NCBI GenBank assembly: GCA_018623995.1
Contig: JAAZUV010000064.1
Location: 1 to 7,581, forward strand
Direction: 5' to 3'
Source of the DNA: Methanobacteriota archaeon
GTDB lineage: Archaea; Thermoplasmatota; Poseidoniia; Poseidoniales; Poseidoniaceae
Length of the DNA stretch: 7,581 nt
Shown here: positions 1 to 5,682 of the stretch, piece after piece
Numbering within the stretch: position 1 is the first letter of the stretch
How the letters are laid out: each line of letters opens with the position of its first letter
Made by a program: the position numbers and the translations under genes
The notes under the pieces: model-generated
What the model saw: the letters and a program-made list of their open reading frames with translations, nothing else
What the model was told of the DNA's origin: nothing
Database searches by the model: none

Positions 1-83
1 GTTTGTATGGTGTTGGGTTTTATGGAGAATTAATGTAATATTAGATTTGTTGAAGTGAGGGATTTTTTGAGTGTTGTTAATGT
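1..83 (+). other. Cytosine-free tract with apparent complete C-to-T conversion
   Basis: By hand count these 83 bases hold 39 T, 25 G, 19 A and 0 C. The first C is at 84, inside the Asp371 codon of lonB, and the bases after it have ordinary composition. T alone is raised, roughly to a normal T plus C share, while G and A look normal. On the lonB strand this means no G for 27 codons plus two bases. The frame remains open and the start of the tract still encodes the expected KIPHF, but later residues differ from LonB as G-to-A changes predict. It may be a deamination footprint, a library or sequencing artefact at a contig end, or an assembly join. Confidence 0.75.
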
Positions 84-1194
84 CTCGACGAACTTCTTGG
101 GCAATAAAACGAATCAATCGCTTTCGGTTACGGTTGGTATCTGGCATTTCCGAGTTCACGTAAACCTCGTATCCATACCCACGAATACGACTTCGCAATG
201 CTGGGTGCATGCCTTGTATAGCATCGAGGTTTCCAGCAGCGATGAGGATAAAATCACAAGGAACTGGTTCTGTCTTGGTCAGGGCACCGGAAGATCGCTC
301 GGAACGACCTGAAATTGGGAAGGCACGCTCCTGCATGGCCGTTAGCAGCGCCTGTTGTTCCTCGAGTCGTAGAAGATTGATTTCATCGATGTAGAGAACG
401 CCTTTGTTGGCACGGTGAATGGCACCTGGTTCGACACGGTCGTGTGCAGGTGTCTCCATACCACCCGATTGGAACGGATCGTGACGGACATCGCCAAGGA
501 GTGAACCAGAAAGTGTGGCGGTTGCGTCAACAAACGGTGGTCTCTCGTCCAAATCATGTTTGACGAGAACCTTTGGAATGCGTCCTTCATCGCCTGAGCC
601 AAGTCGGCTACGAATGAACATGTATCCAAACATCAACAGGAACATTCCGAACAACAGTGTTAGGATATCGCCAGTTGGAATGGCGACAATAACCAGAAGG
701 AAAGCGACAGCACCGAATCCTATGAGAAGCATTCGTTGGGCTTTTTCTTTCTGCTCTCGAATAGCTTCTTTCTGTATGCGAACGATCCGCTCTGCACGAC
801 CTGCAGGGACAGAACGAACACGAGGTTCGTTTTCATCATCCTCGTTCGGGTAGACCAGAACATCTTCGAGGGCATCTTGTGGCAAAAGGTCGGTCATCGA
901 GCGAGCGAGCATCGACTTCCCTGTACCAGGATCGCCAATCATCAACATGTGTCTGCGCTGTTCTGCTGCTTTTCGAATGACGACAGAACCCGCTTCTTGA
1001 CCAATGACTTGGTCGACCAGGCGGTCAGGAATTGGAACATCCTCCGTTGTCTCAAATTTGACATCATCAATCCACTGATCGATGCTCGAGGAAAGCAGGT
1101 CATCAGCGTCGTTTGATGGCTCAGGTGCCCAAACAGTGACCATTTCAGAGTCATCATCGCTGATGACATCCTCTATCGGGTCGGCCTCTGACAT
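1..1194 (-). CDS. lonB: Archaeal LonB-type membrane-anchored ATP-dependent protease, N-terminal 398 residues (partial)
   Basis: Start ATG at 1194-1192; the frame stays open to base 1, so the C-terminus lies outside the window. LonB is the membrane-bound Lon of Archaea, an AAA+ unfoldase fused to a Ser-Lys protease that degrades misfolded and membrane proteins on the cytoplasmic face. Seen here: acidic N-terminus (residues 1-50); IGQEA at 64-68; Walker A GDPGTGKS at 87-94; a charged amphipathic stretch (about 133-154) followed by two hydrophobic segments (about 155-172 and 177-194) inserted inside the AAA+ domain, the hallmark of LonB; Walker B GVLYIDE at 265-271; sensor-1 Asn322 in AAGN; arginine-finger candidates Arg334/Arg336; and IAQEVRRD at 364-371. 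The Ser-Lys protease domain is beyond the edge. From residue 372 the coding strand has no G, and the peptide diverges from the family as G-to-A changes predict (see findings). A Shine-Dalgarno-like GAGG ends 7 nt before the ATG. The family call is firm; integrity of the last 27 codons is not. Confidence 0.93.
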   Translation of the reverse strand, partial: MSEADPIEDVISDDDSEMVTVWAPEPSNDADDLLSSSIDQWIDDVKFETTEDVPIPDRLVDQVIGQEAGSVVIRKAAEQRRHMLMIGDPGTGKSMLARSMTDLLPQDALEDVLVYPNEDDENEPRVRSVPAGRAERIVRIQKEAIREQKEKAQRMLLIGFGAVAFLLVIVAIPTGDILTLLFGMFLLMFGYMFIRSRLGSGDEGRIPKVLVKHDLDERPPFVDATATLSGSLLGDVRHDPFQSGGMETPAHDRVEPGAIHRANKGVLYIDEINLLRLEEQQALLTAMQERAFPISGRSERSSGALTKTEPVPCDFILIAAGNLDAIQGMHPALRSRIRGYGYEVYVNSEMPDTNRNRKRLIRFIAQEVRRDINNTQKIPHFNKSNITLILHKTQHHTN

Positions 1195-1258
1195 AATGTT
1201 TCCTCGCTCTCCTCCCCTTTAGGACTTTAGCATAAGCCATAGGGATGGATGGATTGGC
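1195..1258 (-). promoter_or_regulatory. Gap upstream of lonB with TATA-like element and Shine-Dalgarno
   Basis: The 64 bp gap lies between the stop of the upstream surface-protein gene and the lonB ATG, both on the minus strand. Read on the minus strand it has a TATA-like stretch (TTATGCTAAA, within 1226-1236) and a purine-rich run. GAGG at 1205-1202 lies 7 nt before the ATG, a good Shine-Dalgarno spacing. A start about 26 nt past the TATA-like centre would give a leader of about a dozen nucleotides that just includes the GAGG. The TATA match is only moderate, so read-through from the upstream gene is equally possible. A short GGAT triplication (about 1243-1254 on the plus strand) is also present. 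Confidence 0.4.
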
Positions 1259-4200
1259 TTAGTACTGCAATCGGTCGAGATATTGCTGGCCGTAATATTG
1301 CCATTGTTCCATGGTCCAACCAGCTGGTAGGCCGCCTGGTGGCAACGGAGGTCCTGCAACAACGGGTTGGACGACCGGTTGAGCAACTGGCTGGATGGCA
1401 GGTTGAGGCATCGGCTGGACGGCGGGTTGTGGGAGTGGTTGTTGGAAGATCGGAGCAGCACCACCGTACATGGAGTTGGCAACAGTGTCATGGATAGGCA
1501 ATGTGTTTTGGTTCCATGCTGTTTCAGACTCGTAGAGTTTGGTATCGCCGCCTCGACGAGACATCATCAAACCAAGAGCCAGTGCGACGAAAATTACGCC
1601 AGCAACGATGCCTAGGATGAGCATCCAGTTGGTATCGCTCGAAGCCTCGGATGTGTCACCAGATTGCATGTTCTCAACAGGGCAGTCCGCACGCGGGTCG
1701 TCACAGGCCGTGTCGTACTGTGCACGCTTGTCTGTGAGGATCGCTGCAATGTCTTCCTTGTATTGCTCATTCAGGATGGTATCATCGTTCTGTTGAGCTT
1801 CAAGCTCTGCGATTTCTCCCTTCAGTTGGTCGATGTAGGATGCAAGCATCTCATCGTCCATGTCAACAGGTGCAGGGAGTTCTTCGAGAATGTCCCACTT
1901 GACACTTGCGATGGTCTTGTAGTCGTCCCCGTTGGTGTCGGAGGCGGTAATGGAGAGTTGGTAGTAGTCCTTGTAGACCGAACCTGATGGACGTGCGCTT
2001 TGGTCGGGCATGAAGATGGAAGGAATGTCCAACTCCGTCGACCAGCCGACCAAGGAGCGAGTGATATCGAGGTTCTCTTCGTAAAGACCATCGCACGTTC
2101 CGGTTTCATCGTTGCAGATGTTCCATGTGGTTTCAATGACCGTGAAGGTTGGTGCAATGTCGGTGAGGAAGATGTTTGCCGTTGGGATTTGATCGATGTA
2201 CGTGTTCTCCATCTCGACATAGAAGTGACCGCTTCCATCATCGACCTTCGTGATGTAGAGCGGGTAAGCGTCAAACACATCGACGGTGATGGTGTAGGTA
2301 TTGCTGTCGTAGCGATCAATCGTGTTCATGGTGACCGTGTGAAGACCTGAAGTTTGGAAATTCAAGGTCATCGTTCCATCGATAGGGTTGTACTTTGCAG
2401 CCCCTTGTTCGTCGGAAGAAACGGTGATGAACGCTTCATTTGAAGGGTTATCGACGTCGGTAAGCAACGCCATCAAATTGATGACACGTTGTGTTCCGAG
2501 TTTCTGCGTCGTCATCTCAAGGCCAGTGAGGTCAAGACGAGGTGCGTCATTGATTGGGTTAACCTTGATCAATAGCGTCTGGTCGGAGAACTGCTCACCA
2601 TCGCTTGCACGGATGGTAACTGTTGTTTCACCGTTAACATCGTCATCCAGTGTCTCAAAGACGATGTTGGTTGTGTCGAGATAGACATCGAACACGTTGC
2701 TGTTTGTCATCGAGATGATTTCGAGCGAGAGCGACGAGGCAGGGACAGAGGCACCGGTGTCGTCTGTATCTGAGAGGAATGGAAGCAAGCTGAGTGTTCC
2801 CATTGAAGCCTCATCGACGATTTGTGTTGGCAAGGCTTGCCAACGAGGTTGTCCGTTCTCAAGGACGTTGAAGAGAAGTGTGCCGTATGGTAGTCCATCG
2901 TTGCCGTAGTTGGCACCATCGTCCATGAAGATCTCAATGCCTTGTTGCCCGAGAGGGCATCCTTGCGTCGGGCTCCAAGCAAATCGGACCTCGACTTCGG
3001 TTGTAGCAGGGTGCCATCCAACAAAGGCAGCATCGTTGCTTGTGATGGTCAAGTCGGAGAGTGGTGTCTCTGGATCGGAGACAATACCTGTCAAATCGAC
3101 CTTGGTTGCAATGTCGCATGGAACAGGATTGACTTGATTTGGTGTGATGGATGGTGGTGCGTTCATGAGGTCGAACGCAGCGTTGGCCATCGACCATGCC
3201 GATGTCTGTCCTCGAGCGTCAACGGTTCGTGAGCGCAGGTCGTAGAGACCAGCGGGCATGTCCAACGTTGGAAGAACGGAGTACTCACGTCCTTCATTTG
3301 CTGAGCCTAGATAGAGGATGTTGTCGCCACCGGTGACGACAGCACCTGTCCATTGACCCTTTCCAGACTCTGAAATTTCAACGTCAAAGGTCAAGGTGTC
3401 AATGCTGTCGACGTTGTCGTCTGCATCACCCTTGGCGAGGACGGAGAAGTACTGGCCACGACTAATCTCAGAGGTTCCGATGACTTGTGGCGTCTTGGAC
3501 TTTGGAGGACGGTCGTGGTCAAGCTCGGTTGTCGCTTGGTTGTTCGAGGTGACACTCTCACCGCTTGTTGAGAGTTCAACGCCAAAGACCGTCTTCCAAC
3601 CGTTGGATGGAAGAGCGCTTGTGTCGAATGTTGTCTGAGCAGTCATCGTTCGGGAAGCACCACTTGTGGTTAGTGTGTTGATCGGTGTTCCTTGGCCGAT
3701 GTAGTTTTTGTTTCCGTTAAGTACATAGTAGAAATCGACGGATCCACCGCTGTTGTACTCAAGGTCACCAGAGTTGGCAACCGTTGCATCGAGTGTGACG
3801 ATGTCACCTCGAACGTAGGAAGCACCGGCAGGGCTGGTCACAGTGAAACTTGGGATTGAGAGGTCCATCTTTGGCCCCATGGTTGAATCGATAGCGTGGT
3901 AGACGTGAGGGCTTGAACCGCCGACTGAGACGGTGTTACCACTCATGAGGACGCCGACAACAATCGCCTTGCTGAGTCCGCCAGGAACGACGGCAGCTGG
4001 AACACTGGTCCAGGAGACGGATTGGGATGTGGATGTTGGTGTTACGCTAGCGAAGGCACTACCTGAACCTGAACTCTTGGATTTGTAGGTGTCACCACTG
4101 GTGAGCCAAGCCATCCAGCAATTGTAGCCGTGTGGAATCCCAGATGTGTAGGAATAACCAGTACAATCCTTGTCGACAAGTGCTGCGTAGAGTTTCATGT

Positions 4201-4774
4201 TCCCTGCGGCGCTACCCGAACCTGTGTACTTGTAAGTGATGTCGATGTTGTAGTTCGCACCGGATTGGCTGATTGCAGCAGTCATACCGTAATCGTTGAC
4301 GGTGCTGTGCATTCCACCGCCGCTTGAAAACTGAGAATCGTAGGTGGAATACTGGTTGTTGGCACCACTCTGACGCTTGTCGGTTCGATCACCGAAGTAG
4401 GCATCTGGCGCACCGCCGGTTGTCCATGCCCAGTTGTAGGGAGCAACGTTTCCTGCTCGAGCAGTGTCGGTATCACCATAGGATGCAGACATGTAGGTAA
4501 CATACACGTATTCGTCAGGGTGGTTTTGCTTGAGTGCGTGGTGAGCATCCGAACCACCACCAGTCTTGGAACAATGACCACAGTTGTCAGAAGAGATGTA
4601 TTGGCCAAAGACAACGTGTCCTGGGCTGGTCGCTTGGGATGGGTTCTGAACGAAGGTTTCTTCTTCCAAAATCTCAGGTTCCATACCGTTGTACTCAGAG
4701 GTTAACCCTGCCATGAGACTTCCAACGAAAAGGAAGACAATTGTGAAGGCCATTGTTCGAACGCTGATTTGCAT
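1259..4774 (-). CDS. Secreted membrane-anchored protein: thioredoxin-like domain, Ig/cadherin-like modules, coiled coil, QPxx cytoplasmic tail (1171 aa)
   Basis: Exact function unknown. Domains in order: signal peptide (hydrophobic core about 8-23); thioredoxin-like domain with CGHC at 65-68 and a likely cis-proline loop GGAPDAYFG around Pro123, followed by a beta-sandwich to about 300, together like the Omp28-related layout; a CARDB-like Ig module (about 303-418); further beta modules (about 430-640); cadherin-like modules (about 648-738 and 743-833), the first followed by NPINDAP; a coiled coil (about 973-1021); a transmembrane helix (about 1050-1071) followed by SRRGG, placing the C-terminus inside; seven QPxx repeats (1112-1139); and an aromatic end GWTMEQWQYYGQQYL (1152-1166). 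All ten cysteines fall in close or same-module pairs (65/68, 204/219, 553/606, 887/894, 1024/1031), suggesting disulfides. ATG at 4774 is chosen over an in-frame TTG at 4795 because the TATA box at 4794-4802 overlaps that TTG and is spaced for a transcript starting at the ATG. A surface thiol-oxidoreductase or adhesin role is inference. Confidence 0.92.
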   Translation of the reverse strand: MQISVRTMAFTIVFLFVGSLMAGLTSEYNGMEPEILEEETFVQNPSQATSPGHVVFGQYISSDNCGHCSKTGGGSDAHHALKQNHPDEYVYVTYMSASYGDTDTARAGNVAPYNWAWTTGGAPDAYFGDRTDKRQSGANNQYSTYDSQFSSGGGMHSTVNDYGMTAAISQSGANYNIDITYKYTGSGSAAGNMKLYAALVDKDCTGYSYTSGIPHGYNCWMAWLTSGDTYKSKSSGSGSAFASVTPTSTSQSVSWTSVPAAVVPGGLSKAIVVGVLMSGNTVSVGGSSPHVYHAIDSTMGPKMDLSIPSFTVTSPAGASYVRGDIVTLDATVANSGDLEYNSGGSVDFYYVLNGNKNYIGQGTPINTLTTSGASRTMTAQTTFDTSALPSNGWKTVFGVELSTSGESVTSNNQATTELDHDRPPKSKTPQVIGTSEISRGQYFSVLAKGDADDNVDSIDTLTFDVEISESGKGQWTGAVVTGGDNILYLGSANEGREYSVLPTLDMPAGLYDLRSRTVDARGQTSAWSMANAAFDLMNAPPSITPNQVNPVPCDIATKVDLTGIVSDPETPLSDLTITSNDAAFVGWHPATTEVEVRFAWSPTQGCPLGQQGIEIFMDDGANYGNDGLPYGTLLFNVLENGQPRWQALPTQIVDEASMGTLSLLPFLSDTDDTGASVPASSLSLEIISMTNSNVFDVYLDTTNIVFETLDDDVNGETTVTIRASDGEQFSDQTLLIKVNPINDAPRLDLTGLEMTTQKLGTQRVINLMALLTDVDNPSNEAFITVSSDEQGAAKYNPIDGTMTLNFQTSGLHTVTMNTIDRYDSNTYTITVDVFDAYPLYITKVDDGSGHFYVEMENTYIDQIPTANIFLTDIAPTFTVIETTWNICNDETGTCDGLYEENLDITRSLVGWSTELDIPSIFMPDQSARPSGSVYKDYYQLSITASDTNGDDYKTIASVKWDILEELPAPVDMDDEMLASYIDQLKGEIAELEAQQNDDTILNEQYKEDIAAILTDKRAQYDTACDDPRADCPVENMQSGDTSEASSDTNWMLILGIVAGVIFVALALGLMMSRRGGDTKLYESETAWNQNTLPIHDTVANSMYGGAAPIFQQPLPQPAVQPMPQPAIQPVAQPVVQPVVAGPPLPPGGLPAGWTMEQWQYYGQQYLDRLQY
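1358..1441 (-). repeat. Seven tandem 12-bp units encoding QPxx
   Basis: This lies inside the cytoplasmic tail of the large surface protein. Seven consecutive four-residue units begin with Gln-Pro (QPLP, QPAV, QPMP, QPAI, QPVA, QPVV, QPVV), followed by a proline/glycine-rich linker and the aromatic C-terminus. The units vary at positions 3 and 4, so the array is degenerate rather than a fresh expansion. It likely forms an extended polyproline-like spacer or a binding surface in the cytoplasm. Copy number may vary between strains. Confidence 0.85.
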
Positions 4775-4793
4775 AATAATTCCAACACTACTC

Positions 4794-4802
4794 AATATAT
4801 AA
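4794..4802 (-). promoter_or_regulatory. Archaeal TATA box for the large surface-protein gene (leaderless)
   Basis: The minus strand reads TTATATATT here. Its centre is about 24 nt upstream of the ATG at 4774, and archaeal transcription usually starts some 22-27 nt downstream of the TATA centre, so the mRNA probably begins at or next to the start codon. No good Shine-Dalgarno precedes the ATG, which fits a leaderless transcript. The flanking BRE position (GACTACCA) is not strongly purine-rich. Confidence 0.7.
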
Positions 4803-4890
4803 TGGTAGTCTGTTCTCGTCTTTACATTTTTATTGGGATTTTTCCATTATTTTTGCAAAAGTCTGATGTCCAACACGACATCCGACAATC
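4803..4890 (+). promoter_or_regulatory. Upstream region of trmI (divergent promoter, weak TATA-like elements)
   Basis: The stretch is T-rich on the plus strand and must hold the trmI promoter. Two TATA-like candidates are visible, TTTTTATTG (about 4827-4835) and TTATTTTT (4847-4854); the second would give a leader of roughly 10-15 nt. No Shine-Dalgarno precedes the trmI ATG. Neither box is as clear as the divergent one on the other strand, so the exact promoter is uncertain. Confidence 0.4.
4865..4882. repeat. Perfect inverted repeat just upstream of trmI
   Basis: GATGTC (4865-4870) and GACATC (4877-4882) are exact reverse complements separated by the six bases CAACAC, and the right arm ends 8 nt before the trmI ATG. 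It could be a dimeric regulator site overlapping the transcription start, or a small hairpin in the 5' leader. Six-base arms can arise by chance, so function is unproven. Confidence 0.45.
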
Positions 4891-5679
4891 ATGGCAGACC
4901 CATCTATCGCCGCACTGGTCGAGGAAAGTGGACGCGTCCACATCGTTTCACTGATCGATGAAACTGTGAAGATTAAGGGAATTGGTGTCTTCAACCCGAA
5001 AGCAACCGTCGAGAACATCGCTTTTGGAAAAGAAGTACAAATTGGTTCGAAGATATTCACGCACTTGCCTCCTCGCCTTCCCGAATTGGTCGCGGGCATG
5101 AAGCGGAGAGCCCAAACCATTGGATCAAAAGATGCCGGCGTCCTCATCGCCAGATTGGGCATCGGCCCAGGAGACGTAATCCTCGAAGCTGGTTTGGGCT
5201 CCGGTGGCCAGTCGATGCATCTCGCCCGAGTCCTCGGCGAATCAGGCCACCTCATTACCGTCGAGCCAAGAGAAGAACACTCAGAAGTTGGGCTTGAGAA
5301 TTTGAAGACACTTGCAGCTGCCATCCCCGAATTCCCAAAGCATTCACACGTCCATGGAAGAATCGAATCCTGTATTGAAGAGATTCAAACGATCTCAAAG
5401 CACGTTGATGCAGTTCTTCTTGATCTGCCCGACCATTCCATCGCCATTGAAGCCGTTGCACCTTTGCTCAGCGTCGGAGCCAGACTGTCGTGTTATTGTC
5501 CAGTTTCAAGTCAACTTGAACATGCGTGGATTGCTTGCGAAGAAGCTGGCCTTGAGGTTGAATGGGCAGGCGAAGTCATAGAACGAGAATGGGGCAAGGC
5601 TAGCAAAGGTGGTGTACGGCCAGTCAACGGCCCCTTTGGCCACACAGCGTTTCTTCTCATCGCTCAACGAAAAGCCTGA
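4891..5679 (+). CDS. trmI: tRNA (adenine-N1)-methyltransferase TrmI (m1A57/58), 262 aa
   Basis: TrmI uses S-adenosylmethionine to methylate N1 of adenine 58 (and 57 in some archaea) in the T-loop of tRNA, as a homotetramer. Length is normal for the family. The N-terminal part (about 14-65) matches the small beta domain, then the linker MKRRAQTIGSKDAG (70-83) matches the family signature R-x-x-Q-x-I-x-x-K-D-A. Motif I is ILEAGLGSGGQS (97-108), the acidic residue ending the next strand is Glu125 (VEP), and the catalytic-loop motif LLDLPD (176-181) holds Asp178. CPVSSQ (203-208) and RPVNGPFGHTAFL (243-255) match the conserved C-terminal blocks. Two differences from the usual motifs are Leu102 where Thr is common (GTGSG) and PDHS where PDPW is common. 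ATG at 4891 is the only sensible start: an in-frame stop lies at 4864-4866. It is divergent from the surface-protein gene and convergent with the next gene. Confidence 0.93.
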   Translation: MADPSIAALVEESGRVHIVSLIDETVKIKGIGVFNPKATVENIAFGKEVQIGSKIFTHLPPRLPELVAGMKRRAQTIGSKDAGVLIARLGIGPGDVILEAGLGSGGQSMHLARVLGESGHLITVEPREEHSEVGLENLKTLAAAIPEFPKHSHVHGRIESCIEEIQTISKHVDAVLLDLPDHSIAIEAVAPLLSVGARLSCYCPVSSQLEHAWIACEEAGLEVEWAGEVIEREWGKASKGGVRPVNGPFGHTAFLLIAQRKA

Positions 5680-5682
5680 TCA
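5677..5682. other. Abutting convergent stop codons (TGATCA)
   Basis: The trmI stop TGA occupies 5677-5679 and the stop of the minus-strand gene, TGA read in reverse, occupies 5680-5682, forming the palindrome TGATCA with no base between the two genes. Any transcription terminator for either gene must therefore lie inside the coding sequence of the other; I see no T-run terminator in the immediate flanks. Confidence 0.95.

Noticed and set aside
1..83. Diversity-generating retroelement variable region as the cause of the C-free tract
   Set aside because: Such elements randomise adenines to any base; here the pattern is a single directional change (coding-strand G to A) and no template repeat or reverse transcriptase is visible in the window.
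515..1116. Plus-strand open frames opposite lonB (515-853 and 736-1116)
   Set aside because: They are antisense shadows of the LonB coding sequence, whose Walker motifs and membrane segments are clear on the other strand.
1822..2319. 165-codon minus-strand open frame inside the large surface-protein gene
   Set aside because: It is an alternative frame of the same strand as the 1171-residue gene; its Arg/Thr/Ser-rich translation shows no domain and looks like a frame shadow.
4775..4795. Seven-residue N-terminal extension of the surface protein from a TTG codon
   Set aside because: The TTG overlaps the TATA box and the added residues do not improve the signal peptide.
4830..5324. 164-codon minus-strand open frame opposite trmI
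   Set aside because: It lies antisense to a well-supported trmI, across its promoter, and its translation shows no recognisable motif.
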